64,000 nucleotides of DNA from Marthasterias glacialis (lineage: Eukaryota; Echinodermata; Asteroidea; Forcipulatida; Asteriidae): positions 7,372,171 to 7,436,170 of the forward strand of contig OU452236.1 in assembly GCA_911728455.2 (NCBI GenBank), written 5' to 3'. Below, piece after piece: positions 33,336-45,653 of this stretch; position 1 is the first letter of the stretch, and every line of letters begins with the position of its first letter. Below the pieces are notes generated by a model. It ran no database searches. It saw only the letters and a program-made list of their open reading frames with translations, and was not told the origin of the DNA. The position numbers were made by a program, and so were the translations under genes.

Positions 33336-34963
33336 TTAAATCCTCACTGCCGATACTTAATCCCCCTTAATCCATCCAGTTCCACTTGCAAATATTGCTT
33401 GATTTGGATGGATTCGTCACTGCATTACCCAAACTGCCTATGCTAGGCTACTCCTGGTGCGAGACGTTATCACGCAGCTTCTTGTTACAAGATCACCACA
33501 CTTGCATTTATGTCACTCACTGACAGCTGGCACTGTACTTTTAGTTTTAAGCCACTCAGGGGTGTCGGTGGGTAAAAAGTCAAGTTTGTGAATAACAGAG
33601 CAGTATGAATGAATAGCGCTTTGATCACAAGTAACGTCTTGCATCAAGACTAATGCTTGGCATGTAACATAAATGTCAACCATATCAGAGGAATATACAT
33701 TAATTTCTGTTGAATTACTATGACTGGATTCTTACAGATTTAGGAAGAGGGTTAGCTAGGGTTGAGTATATGGTACAGCCATGGAGCTATCTCTCATTGA
33801 CTAAAACATTGACTTGCCCCATGTTTTGTAGCTGTGTGGGCGCATCCATGTTTGTGTACTGTTGCACAGTTATTTGCATATTGGTGCATTATTCTTTTAC
33901 GTGCATTATCCTGTTGGTAAGTCACTTCATCTTACGTGCCCGCATTGGTATTATGCGCATACGTTTCGCTTACTGCCGGTTCCAAAACTGGCATTCACTC
34001 GTGTGTAATTTAACCTAAAAACCTTGTTTTTCGCAGTTAGACAAGTTTCTTAAAACAGAGGAGGACATTATTAAGAAGATCTACACAACACATGTTAAAT
34101 ACAACAACCCTTCTTACTTAGTTTTTGCGTAAATCGTTGTAGAAAATGTTGGCCAATGCATTTGCAAAGGGGCTTCTGATGATGTTTGGAGCCGGTCCGA
34201 CAGGAGATTCTGTCCGGGCCTACGGCGAATTGTGTACTAACTCCTTCTGATAGCGCCCTCTTTTGAATAAACTCCTCCAGCCCATGTTAATTTACCGTAT
34301 GGGGGACACATTACCCGGAGGACAGAATACCCTATGGTACCGGCCCATTTGAAGTGGGCGTGGTTTATGCTGTAATGACGTCAGACTTGTCAACAGGATA
34401 GCATTTAATTGAGTGCATAATCAGTCGGACCAGACTTTTGTGTGGGTAACGCAAACCTGCATATGCAGGTGCGACATTTTCAACACAATTGTAAGTTCTA
34501 TGAAAAATAAATTTGTTCCTCAGCCAGGCAAAAGCCTCAAACATGTTTGCATCTAGGAATCTTCAAGAAACATGTGCATGTGGGACCAAGAGTTAGCGCT
34601 CTAGTCAATATATACAGCTGTATGGGTGCGTCATTGCTTACTCATTTAAAACGCTGTCACATTACAATGTAATGTTTATATCAGGCACACCTAATGATTC
34701 TTCTAAAAATTGTCTGGAATAAAATCATGAATGAGTTAAGGTTTTCTTTGGATTATGTTTCAAAAGTGCATTTCCTCCATAATTTTCTACTAGGATGATT
34801 AAAAAATTAATTACGTACTTTGTCATTTTCTTGTGAAGTAAGCACACTGAAATCCGGTTTTTACTTTGTGTGAAAGCGAACGTGAAACAAATTTTCAGGA
34901 CACAAACAATCACAATCAATGCATTTTTCAAATAAACCATTTGTTAGTTAGATTTTGAGTAAT

Positions 34964-35245
34964 GTCTGGTACAGTGACATGATTGATCACAAGTGAACAC
35001 TCAAATTTGGTTCCTCGACTAAAGACAGAGTTGCTTCGTCACACGGTTCGGGGCAAGCTTTTGTATGAAAACCTCCTGATAAGCAAAGTCTGGTACCATT
35101 CAGAATTGTGTATGGGTGTCTGTCATCTCTTACGCAACTATGCAAAAACTTGCCCTAAACCATGTGACATACATAGCAGCTGTCTCTAGTCTGAGGAATT
35201 CAAATTTAAGCAGTAACTTGTGACTAAGCAAGTCATTGTACCCCA
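34964..35245. mobile_element. DNA transposon, 'TCTGGTACAGTGAC' family, short copy
   Basis: Left end GTCTGGTACAGTGACATGAT; right end CTTGTGACTAAGCAAGTCAT then TGTACC. Shares CGGGGCAAGCTTTTGTAT and the segment CTGTCTCTAGTCTGAGGAAT with the 18909-19550 copy. The sequence just outside the right end (AAATCTAACT) is also shared, so the repeat may extend further. Confidence 0.7.
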
Positions 35246-36485
35246 CAACCAAACATTCAAATCTAACTCGCAAATGGTTTATTGTGTCACAAGAAAATTT
35301 GCCTTGTTTTTGCAATTTCGCACAAAGTATGAACCAGGCTTAATGTTTTAATTCACATTAAGTTCAATAAACAATGAACAAGCAGAGTAAACTGTTCAAA
35401 ACATTTGAGACCCAGCATCATGTCCACCCTTGATCTTCTCAGAATCAACAATTCCTCATACAAGAGATGAATTCACAAGGTTATCACCTGCAAACCAGTT
35501 TTTTCTAACCTTTTACAGCTTTTTTGTTTTAAGAAGTCAAGAAATGTACTTGGTGATTAAATTGTATTTAAATATAAGGTGAGTTTTGGCTCTGGTCAAA
35601 TGAATGCATTTCAAAAGTATGCACAGTTTCCTAAGAGTAGCTTCCAAATGTTGATTTTATTTATTTATTTATTTTATTATTATTTTTATTTTTTTTGCTG
35701 GTGCATTTCTCATTATTTCCTGTCATACAGGCAAGATTATATTTTGAATATATACGATACTTTTTGATGGTATTTTGTTGTAACATTCCCAATGAGTGAA
35801 GTACTCGTTATTTTGTACCAAAAGTAATTAGTTTGACTGTCAGTATTCCATGATTAGACTCGGGTAGATTCAAATATTTTAAGAGAGTAAATTTTGATTA
35901 ACAATACTTCCCTTAAATTATTCCTTTTTTCCTCTTTGAGTTTTTTATTTATGTAACATGTTCATTCATACACAGACTTGTAGACAAGATGTGTCTTCAT
36001 AGTTTTTAGTTTTTAAATGTAAAACTATGGTACTCTGTTAAAAATGCAGCAATTTATCGCACACTGTTTCTAGTAATCGCAACAATGAAGCGTTGTGTTT
36101 CTTTATTTCGTAATAACACACCATTTTAAGGAGAGCCCCAATTTTGAATTAATCTTTTATTGAAGGCCAGTAACTTTTTAAACAGTAACAAATTGAATCC
36201 AAGTTTTGGGGCCAATATTATTTACACTTGTTAATTGGTCAACCAAAGGCAAGTCATATTTTTTTAAAGGAATATAAAAAGGGCTCTGGTGTAAATACAC
36301 TTTGATATAGACATTCCCCCCTGTACTGAGCACTTGAAAGACCAATCCCATTACTCACTCATAAACCAGCATCACAGTCACACACCCCCACCCAAACCAC
36401 CCCACCCCACCCTTTTGTCTTTGTGTAAATAATGGAGAATAGCATGGGAAGAGAAACAAATCTTTTAAAATGGCCATTTATATAT

Positions 36486-36634
36486 TAAAAACGCCCAGGG
36501 TACTGAGGTGGCAGCATACGTACCAGTTATATCCATTGTTCTCAGATATTTGCGCATGCTCAGAACTATGCAAACAATGGAAATTCATCTGGTAAGTCTG
36601 CTGTCACCTAGCGTTCCGAAGTTTCCCACTGCAT
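36486..36634. repeat. MITE copy, 'GTGGCAGCA..CTGCTGTCACCTAG' family
   Basis: GAGGTGGCAGCATACGTACC and TCCATTGTTCTCAGA at the left are mirrored by GGTAAGTCTGCTGTCACCTA and CAAACAATGGA. Same layout as the outer ends at 21.6-21.9 kb. Confidence 0.6.
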
Positions 36635-37136
36635 TTTTTTTTTTTGTACTTTTAGATTATCATTTAATAACTTCAATTTGTGTTCAAAGACAGAAGTCTT
36701 TTTTTTTTTTATTTTAATCAAATCAGTTTTTGGTGCACGTTTATCTTTTAAAGAATTATGGTATAAATTATGGTTCTTAATGTATTAGTTTGTAAATTTG
36801 TGGAAATAAGGCATAAAAATGCGTCTATATATTTTACTATTATTACCAGCTTGAATGTATTCAATTTGATCACTTTTATCAGTGTGTGTAACATGTGCCT
36901 AGCTTTATGATGATTACAAGATTACAAAGTATTAGATAATTGTTGACTTTTTTAAAATGCAGAAAGTACGTAAAAATTCACTCAATTACAATAGCTTGTA
37001 TGTATCGATTTATAGCTTTCTGAAACTTCCCCTTCCAAAGAGTTTTGTTTCTTATAATGTATCTCTAGATATTTCTGATATTCAAATCATACAGTGGGTT
37101 TAATGACTTGGAGGTTATCATAATTTTTCCTATTTA

Positions 37137-37492
37137 CCCAATTCACGTGATGTCGTCATCACAATTACCTTGGTTGCGCCATTTTGGAAGTCAATGTCAC
37201 TATGTGTTATACTGTGTAGTGCACATTTTAGGCAACACTATGTTTATACGTATACCTGTTGACTTCCACAATGGTGAGCATGGCACAGTTGCCGTGTGTG
37301 ACATGTGTGCAAGGGGTCAATTGATGTCTGGTCTAAAACAGACACCAAACCAGTTATGTTTCTCTCGATAACCTGCAAATCCTACGTGCGTGTCGCTTAG
37401 AATGCACACCACACAGTAACACGCGGGGAATGTAACTCCCAAAATGGTGCAACGAAGATTTGTCATTTGATGACGTCAGGTGAATAAGGTCA
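37137..37492. repeat. Possible long MITE with TGACGTCA-type ends
   Basis: The left CCCAATTCACGTGATGTCGT and the reversed right ATTGACCTTATTCACCTGAC then GTCATC are imperfect inverted repeats. Internal GTAGTGCACATTTTAGGCAA resembles 10.75-10.77 kb. Diverged. Confidence 0.4.
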
Positions 37493-38458
37493 ATATTAGG
37501 CATGCCATTGTTTCTCGAGGTTGGAAAATACATCTTGACGTAAAAAATGCACTGACTTTATTCATTTATTTAACAAATATAATATTGCATCAGGGAGAAA
37601 AATAATGTGATTTAGTTTGAGTCAGTGTTGTACAAAACTAAATAATCACACTCAAGTGAGTTGTAAAAGAGCAGATTATTCAGAAAGCTTAAATAGTGAG
37701 TGCTTTTGAGTAACTTCACTATAAGAACCCAGGTTGAGTCACATGAGTGAGCTCTGGCAAGGGCAAAGCAAACAACCGTACAACTTCTTGTCTGGGTCAC
37801 ATGGAATAGTAAAAATGTCAAAGGTCAATGTTCCCCCATTGTCTATTTTTACCCCAAAAGTTAATATTGTTTACCATTTTTCATAATTAGTGCCCATTAT
37901 TTTTGTTTTGAAACTATGTGATTATGGTAACCTTCATTGTACCATTGTTAAAACAAAGTTACCTAAATCTTTAAGTTTTTACAGTAGATATTTAAATGTT
38001 GCTCATAAGTCATCATCACTTACCCAGGTCTGCCTCAACTGCCCGGCTTCATGAGCAGGGTAGTCATGGCTGACTAGGGTTTAGCTGTTACCAAAATGAT
38101 GTCATGAGCTACTCGAACATAAGGGAAGACCCGGGTGCTGACCTGGGAAAGGTACTCAACACATCCAGTGTCTTAAGTATCAACTTAATGATAGGCAGCT
38201 GATAGGTAGATGACTTGCACAGGTCGTGTGTCATCAAAACCTTAAATTTTCTTTATTATGCAGATGTCATCTTGTTTCTGTTTACAATGAAGACTTTGAA
38301 TTCCCAAATATAGATGCCTACCATGCTCAGGGGTACCAGTCTAAAACAGCAGACTGGTGCTTACATTATGTGCATACCAAAATACCTGCCATTGTTTAAA
38401 GGTACTAGACAATGTTAGCTCTGAATAAGAGTCAAAAGCTTTAAGTGGATTCCTAATC

Positions 38459-38551
38459 TGCGGCTGTGGTTAGATCACCAAGACAACATGCACCGATGCA
38501 TAGGCTGTCCCTGGCAACAGCCACAGCTGCCAATTTGGACATAGCCCTAAC
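38459..38551. repeat. Short fold-back, GGCTGTGG ends
   Basis: TGCGGCTGTGGTTAG is mirrored by CAACAGCCACAGCTGC, followed by CAATTTGGACATAGCC. Related to the 'GGCTGTGTCCAAAT' ends seen at 2.4 and 59.7 kb. Confidence 0.4.
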
Positions 38552-39872
38552 AAGGTAATACAAAATGTCACACCTATTGCAAGTTAATCAAGCATGCAAT
38601 GATTGGAAAGATTATGCAGCCAGTTGAGCCCTCCATTTTAACCAATGCACATTAATTCATAAAAAGTCTTCTTTGCAGTATGGAAGCCATTTTTGTAATA
38701 GATGTTAACCATACAGCCACCATCTTGATCCTCTTCACTTTATGCAATAACTATGAATTGAACTGTTTCATGATGCTCAGCGCATTCACACGTACGTGCC
38801 TATCCTGTCCGCCATTTTGGAAGTCAAAACGTACGCAAAGCAACTGACTCCCAAAATGGCAGAAATGGTAGACGTGCATTATGCGGAGGTGCGTTCCGCG
38901 TCCTGTAAGGGGTCAATAGACCTTTCTGTTGTTTACAAATACTGTCCACCATTTTGTATGGGTGGCCTCGTGTATAACTGGGATGGCACAAAATTGCCCT
39001 TTGTAATGAAACCTTTTTTAAATTTTTTTGTAAGAAGAATAAGTGTATTTTTTGTTCTGGGTGGCACAACTGATTTATGAGGGATATGGGTAACTTGATA
39101 GCATTATTGTATTAAATTATAAATTGGTGTATTTTTTGCAGTGGAGGCCATCCATAATTTTGCCATCCACTGGTTGGCAAAAGTCGTGGCTGTGACTTTG
39201 CAAAAGAAAAGTTGGTACAAGTGGTCAGGATTTGAATGAAATAAAAACAAGATGGCTGTTTATATGGATAGGATCTATGTCCCTTTTTGAAATTTCAGCT
39301 TGGGCTCCGGCTGAGGCTCTGTCAGTTATTTTGAAAACATGCGCTTTTGGCACAGAGCTTCAAACTGGCGGATGGGACCTTACCCGAAGCCCAAGCTCGA
39401 GAAGGGCCTCTGATATTGATTTCATTACCAGTTGATCTTGTGTATATATGTGTGTTATTTGATGTGTGATTGGCAGAATAAGGCAACAAGGAGCTTTCAA
39501 AAAAAGAAAATTTGTATTTTTAAAAAAACGAAGTCTCTATTTTAAAAAAGGAAAACGAAAGTATTGTTTTAGCTCACTTCCTGGCTTCCCAATGGCCAAA
39601 AATAACTGTTCTGTAATCTTTGTGTATATTCATATATATCAATATCATGTATATCTGTAATAAATATAGCTTAATAATATATTTAAATGTATTGTACAAT
39701 CATTGTATTTTGCCTATTAAAATATATTTAATAGCTGCTAAAAATAACAGCCTAGTTTCAGACATCTGGTTATTTTACTTTATGTTCAATTATATGATAT
39801 CAGTTTGACCCACCTTTGATTAAGTTTAACTACTTTGTGTCCATCTTCAGACACATTGTCCCGAGTAGTGGC

Positions 39873-40186
39873 TTAATTAGAGGTGGTGGCATTGACAAAA
39901 TTGGGGGGGGGGGGCTTTATGCTTCAACGCATTCACAAACTGGAAATACTGGACATTGGCATTGTGAGTGCATTTTATGCCATTTGTTATGATTGGGTTA
40001 TGAGAATTCACAGACTGAAGAAAAGTATTACTTTTAGGATTGTATACAGTACTAATCGATAGTCATAGTTTAGTTTTCTTCTATCTCAAATGGGGGGGGG
40101 GGACTGGTTGGAGGGGGAAAGGGGACAGAGTGGGGGGGGCTCAAGCACTTGCTCACCCTATGGTTACGCCATTGCTCCCAAGGTGT
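39873..40186. repeat. G-run element with weak inverted ends
   Basis: The left AGTGGCTTAATTAGAGGTGG and the reversed right AATGGCGTAACCATAGGGTG are similar. Long G runs lie inside at 39903-39914, 40091-40100 and 40131-40138. The right half resembles the insert in the 8.4-8.7 kb SINE (CCCTATGGTTGCGCTACTG). Confidence 0.45.
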
Positions 40187-40710
40187 ACTGGTGGCAGGGT
40201 AGCTAGCCAGGATTAATCTGTTGTAGAGTACACATGCGAAGCCCAATTAGAAACCTGATTTAACATGTCGTCCTCGCCTTTAAATGATCATTTTATGTAA
40301 ATGGTTATTTCCACACATTTTCCATGATCACTACCATTTTAAACAATGTCAAGCATTTGTGTCACTCAAAAGGTGGTAAATTTGCATGAATAATATAACT
40401 CACTTGCATGTGTTTGTCAAATGAGGGCTGGGTTATGACAATGCAAGCACTCGATGTGTAATGTCCAGGTTAAAAAGTGCTGATTTTGTAAGGTTTGCTT
40501 GCACATCAAGATACATTTAATACGAAATCTGGTAGGCCCGACACCATTACTGTTTCCAAAATTCAAATGCATGTTTACAATACAGCAGGTTTATTTCATT
40601 TGTATTAGAAAGACACAACTAGAAATGAAGTGTGCAAAACGCATGTTATTCAGCAGCAGCAGAACTAAGACATTGTTTTAATATTTGGAGCAGGGGCTTT
40701 CAAAACTAGT

Positions 40711-40875
40711 TTACCTGACCGATGGGAGACTTTTGGACGGTCCTTTTTTGCGGTTCTCATCAGTAGTATGCGTGCTCAGAACTACATGCGCAATACTGAG
40801 CATGTGCGCGCATGCTCAGAACTGTCAAACAGGATCATTGTGTCTGCTGCCGCCAGCACTCCGACTGAAGGGGCT
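40711..40875. repeat. MITE copy, 'GATGGGAGACTTTTGG' family
   Basis: GATGGGAGACTTTTGGACGG at the left; GTGTCTGCTGCCGCCAGCAC at the right. The centre has overlapping CATGCTCAGAACT / AGTTCTGAGCATG-like inversions. Member of the 21.6 kb family. Confidence 0.5.
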
Positions 40876-41489
40876 CAACAAATACAATGAAGGATGTTCA
40901 CTCTGACAAATAGTTCACTGTACCAGTTTACAGAGGTTTATGATTGTTAGTATTTATGCTCAGACTCTTTAATTACACACGGACCAAGTGTTTTTTACTT
41001 CCTGTTACAGTCTAAATGCTGTTTTTATTCCAAGTGACGGATCCCTTGGCAAACCGACCACATCAAAACCAATAGCCAAAAGGCTAAACAAATAAATATG
41101 TACTTTGAAGGCAATGATACAATACTAACCCAGATATGTAAAAACATATTGCTAGTGTGGCAATGCCTGACTCAAATTTATTTTTTTCCTGGTCCCCGAC
41201 CTGTGTGTGTGACTGACATGTAAAGTGGGTGATGGCCCGCTCGGCTACTTAATGTGAGTACACAGCCTCAACGGGATGTAGCCAAACACTTCGCTCATCA
41301 CTGAGTATAAGCCATTTTATCATTAATTAATGAACGATAAAAGCATCTTTCACAAATTAAAATTTCAGCAAATTGAGGAATTGCATTGATGATAAGAGGA
41401 TATAAAAAAAACACATAATAGACAATCATTATTTACATGAAAGAACAAAAGTCAAACAAAGTGACTCCACTAAAATATTCACAAGCAGA

Positions 41490-42200
41490 CAATATGTGAA
41501 ATTTAGAATTAATTCACCACCTCCAGATGGGGATGGTGAAGTTGTTGTCCCTTCCCAAAAAGACATCATCAAGCCCCCGGTCAAAGAGGGATGGGGAGAC
41601 AAGGTTCACACCCCCCTTATTCCTGAGCCAACCCCATCAAGTGATATCCCCCCCCAGTTGGCTAAACCCCTTGCATCCAGGCCCCAGTCCCAGCTTGTGA
41701 AGACACAGAGAGGACCTTTGAGGGCAAGATGGGAGAAGTCAAGGATTTGTCACTTCCACGAAAAATGCCTTAAAGAGGTATTCCATCCAGAGGACCAACA
41801 AGGAACGTTTCTACTGGACTACCTTTGGGGTGCCAAAGGCAGAGGTGAAAGCACTTATGTCAAAAGAAAAAAATTGATGACATCTTGGCCTAATTAAATC
41901 CTACAGTGACACCTTAGCAGTGGGAGAACTGGAGAAACAAAGGAGAAACAATTAGAGATTTATGCTGCTGACCTCAAGAAGAGATTTCTGCATCTTATCC
42001 GAATGGATGTGAAGCTGTACGCAAAACCAAATTCCAACCTGGCAGAACAGTTCATGGAAGGGATTGAGGACAGGTATCTGCGCAACTCATGTCGTGTTCA
42101 ATTTGGGCAGGGGACAATGGAAGACTTCCAAAAATTAAGAGAGTATACCATTAAGTGTCAAGGCAGAAAGGAGGCCATTACATTTTATTTCATTTCATTC
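41490..42200 (+). pseudogene. Degraded retrotransposon gag-like sequence
   Basis: Reads in pieces in different frames. About 41496-41897 encodes a proline-rich stretch and then a segment with FHPEDQQGTFLLDYLWGAKG. After a frame change and stops, about 41910-42200 encodes IYAADLKKRFLHLIRM, then LAEQFMEGIEDRYLRNSC and FQKLREY, a pattern (LAEQF.EGI.D..LR) typical of LTR-retrotransposon capsid proteins. Frame breaks occur near 41850-41900. I see no zinc knuckle, protease, polymerase or LTRs, so it is a fossil. The assignment rests on composition and pattern. Confidence 0.5.
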
Positions 42201-43133
42201 GACAGCAAACATTAAAAATTTCATTAAACAATAAACAATCTACATTTAATACCCTGGAAGCAGAAGGTCCACTGAATCTCCCGATCAACGTGCCGTGATG
42301 AAATGATGTTGCCCTTTAAAGAAATGACTAGCCAGGTAGTGAGTGCTGTGCATCAGATAGTTAAATCTCCTTCAAACCACACCCCCTGACACAGATAAAC
42401 CATCCTTCTTATGCTTGAGGTAGACCCTATGGCCGTTTCCACTGCATATTGCTCACAATTGCAAACAAATTCCAGCCCCCCAATTCTCCAACCGGGGCCA
42501 AGGACTTTGTCAAGAGAATCCACACACTATCAACTTCTATCACCAGCAGCAGACACCATGTGCTAGATCAGGTGCACAGTATAACGTTAGAGCTTCCGAT
42601 CTACAGATGCCAGGCCAACTCGCCCAACAACACTCAATAAATACTGGCGTGTCACAAAATTTCGCTGCAACACCAAGCAACCTCCAAAACCCATTCCATA
42701 AGACACCCATTAATGAGCAGAGAAAGATGCCCCAGACCCCCACCTCGGGCCAGGGAAACTTACACCCATTTTATGTAGTGAGCCATACAGCGGAGGTGAA
42801 AGTAGAAGGCTCATCAGATGTGACAAAAGGAGATTTTATTTCAAAGACGGTGGGTGAGTGCTTTTCAGTTGGCAGTAGATTAAGATGTTTCAGTCAGGTG
42901 TTTGCTCGACCCGCGTTTACAGGTTACTACTGTAGGAAAGAAGTTTTTCTATGAGTGTTTGGATCCACAAGGGTAGTGCCTTTGATCCCCTTTACATAGG
43001 ATTACAATGAAACATCTTTTTTTTTCTAGAGCTGAAATTGCAAGGTACATGTTTGCACACACGATACGCTTAATAATGACATTGTGCATTCAAATTTGCT
43101 GCCACGCGTACTTGACTGTAAAAATTTGCAAAG

Positions 43134-43255
43134 CAAAATGCAAGATTCGAGATACAAGATGTGAGATATGAAATGCGAGATGCGAGTGGGGAGATAAGAA
43201 ATGTGAGATGTGAGATTCTAAACGTAACGCAAGATGCGAGATGCGAGATGGCAAA
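43134..43255. repeat. Degenerate short tandem repeat, GAGATGCGA-like
   Basis: About a dozen variants of a 7-10 bp phrase (GAGATGCGA, GAGATGTGA, GAGATACAA) follow one another. A microsatellite-like stretch without coding meaning. Confidence 0.65.
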
Positions 43256-44070
43256 TATAGAACACGATAGTCTTCACATAAGCACCACCATTGTTTACTC
43301 CCTTTTATTTGAGCACTTCTTTTTACTGTGTGATTTTTTGTTCCATGCTGAGTGAATAATAAAAGGGACATTTATATCCATATCAAACATAGTGTATAGT
43401 TTTAATTTGAAAGTTGGTGACGTAGAGGTGATTATGGATCCAAAGACAGTACAATCTTGGCACTTATCAGCTTGAAAGTTCCACCAGGGAGGTGGTTTAT
43501 TACTTCAAATTTAAAAGGCTTGGGAAAGAAAGACTGCAATTTAGTTTCTCTGGACAAAGACCATCTTCAAGACAGAGTGGTTCCAAACTTGTGTCACAAT
43601 CAGTTGAATGCGTACAGTGTCTATAGAGTTAACTAACAGGGAAGGGGCATTCAGGGAATCGAAGAAACGACATCTTGCTCTTTTTTACCAGAAGTTGTGG
43701 AGCAAAAGACGTGAAAGGCAGCTGTAAGGCTAGTCAAGAAGTCAAGAGCAACACATGTCAAATCACTACATAATAACTAGCCCTGGTAGGATGTCAGTCT
43801 CCGTTGCACTGCCACTAATGTGTGCTCAAAACATTCTCAAGATTTATGAACCCGCCCGTCTGCAAGTATGGGACACAAGGAATATATGAACAAAGTTTCA
43901 GTTAATTTAATCAGGTAAAACAACCTAATAATTTTGTTATAAATTGTTTTGCTATGTAGCGACCCCTTTATATCCTTTATATCCAGAACCAGATCCAGCA
44001 CGTCAGTAGCAGTGTAACGGAGATTGTGTGTGTACTGTGCGATTACGTTAAGTGAATTGAATTAAAGCGT

Positions 44071-44200
44071 GCACGTTCATGTCGTCGGTGTGGCACTGAA
44101 GAGACGCACATTGTGCTGCCCATGTGTACAGTGGTGATGTAGCTAATGCTGTGATTGATCAATATGTTTAGGGGGTGGGGCTTAATGGATCGGTCTATTA
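44071..44200. repeat. Inverted partner of the 0.8 kb dispersed repeat
   Basis: Reverse-complement match to 798-926, including ATATGTTTAGGGGGTGGGGC and GTGTACAGTGGTGATGTAGC. The two copies lie 43 kb apart in opposite orientation. Confidence 0.6.
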
Positions 44201-44560
44201 AGACAAGGAAGTAGGCTACTGCAGTAAAGTATTGTTCCTGAGGATCACCTGGCAGAGTGGATTATAATGACGCAAATGACCACAGAGTATTCCAAATTGT
44301 GCAAACTGGTCGGTTAATCATTATTGATCAAGTGTATTAAATGCTGTCATTATGAATAATTCCCGAGGAATAATAAAAAATAACTTTTGCTAGTCTTCAT
44401 AAATTATGTTATTTTTCAGTACACTGTAGAAATGAAGACAAAGATATTGTTCTGACACTCACACATATTTGACAAAATTTAGACTAGTTCAACACAGATA
44501 GACTCTTTTTGTGGACTTGTCATACAAGTCCACATTCTTAGTTGTTTACAAAAGTACAAA

Positions 44561-44893
44561 ATAATAACAATTTGGGAGGCTAATCATCCTCAATGGCAGC
44601 TGAGAAGCTGAATTGCAAAGGATGCGGCTACACGTGTTCAAGCTGCAGGCATTTAAGGGCGAATTCGGCAGCCAGCCACATCAATCCACATACGACCACT
44701 GAGCACAGCCTGAGATTGAAAGTGTTTGTTTTTTTCCGGACGGAGGAAAACCCAACGGCATAGAGAAAAACCCTTGTGGCACAGGAGAGATCCAACATAC
44801 AACTCTACTCACATATGGTCCAAGCCAGGACTCAAACCAGGGACACATTGGTGAGAGGCGAGCGCTTTACACACACGCCACCCATGCCACCCT
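44561..44893 (-). mobile_element. tRNA-derived SINE, third family, reverse copy
   Basis: The minus strand starts AGGGTGGCATGGGTGGCGTG, then GCTCGCCTCTCACCAATG, a B box (GGTTTGAGTCCTGG), AGGGTTTTTCTCTATGCCGT, CTTTCAATCTCAGGCTGTG, and ends CCTCCCAAATTG plus TTATTATT. Matches the 31.7 kb copy along its length. Confidence 0.8.
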
Positions 44894-44972
44894 AACAATC
44901 ATAAAGATGCGATATCACATCATAAAGATGCGATATCAACAGAATTGTAAAACTGTACACAGCACTCTGCCT

Positions 44973-45322
44973 CAGGGCTCGAATATAGGAGGAAAATCCA
45001 CAAGACCGAAGGGCTTGTAGCTCAAAATGTTTACTGGACCAGAATTTTTTTTACAAGACCAGAATTGAAATTTAAAAAAAATACCAGTTCACAGTTTAAC
45101 ATTTGAACTGTTTTAGAAAGAGAAAGAGAAGATTTATCTCATTTGTATTATGGGTAAGTATTCTTCAATACTCAACAGAATTGAAAGATTTTAATCAGAC
45201 AGAAAGTCAACATTTGAACAAAAACACAAGACTGCTGGACTTGTCCAGTCATGAGTTTACTGGCCCGACGCTAAAATCAACTGGCCCCGGGCCTGCGGTC
45301 CAGTGTAAAATTCGAGCCCTGG
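44973..45322. mobile_element. hAT-like MITE, 'CAGGGCTCGAAT' ends
   Basis: The left CAGGGCTCGAATATAGGA and the reversed right CAGGGCTCGAATTTTACACT form terminal inverted repeats; inside, CTGGACCAGAAT and GGCCCCGGGCCTGCGGTCCA lie near the ends. CAGGG termini are usual for hAT elements. It lies just past the 3' end of the aminotransferase gene. Confidence 0.6.
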
Positions 45323-45653
45323 ACGTTTGCACCAATACACTGGTACCCCTTTACACTACCCGGTTGGTATGATCCAATACTAAGATGACTAACTCTAACT
45401 GGTCAGTCAACAAGAAAACCCTTCTCATGTATCACTGGATGAAATCAACAATTTTATGAGTTGATGTAATCAAAATTATCTTACCCTCGATGTAAAAAGA
45501 TGTTTTAGATATGAAGTAATTCTTGTACATGCATCAGAAATTTAAAGATTTTTTTATACATTCCTCACAGTTTTCCCCGTAAGACTCAGAAAGTGCTGAG
45601 CACTCAGTAAATTTATCAGCACCAGTGAGGGGCAAACTAAAAATGAATGTGCA

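Larger units (their letters stand above)
33336..45653. other. Intergenic DNA between convergent UHMK1 and aminotransferase genes
   Basis: 12.3 kb without a recognisable host exon on either strand. It contains several MITEs, one SINE and a degraded retrotransposon gag, listed separately. AATAAA motifs occur at several places after UHMK1 (for example about 34265, 34505, 34718) but none can be assigned. Poly-T and AT-rich tracts dominate 35.5-37.0 kb. Confidence 0.55.

Noticed and set aside
41090..41490. Possible LTR upstream of the gag-like fossil
   Set aside because: No matching repeat downstream, no TG...CA ends with duplication, no primer-binding site recognised.
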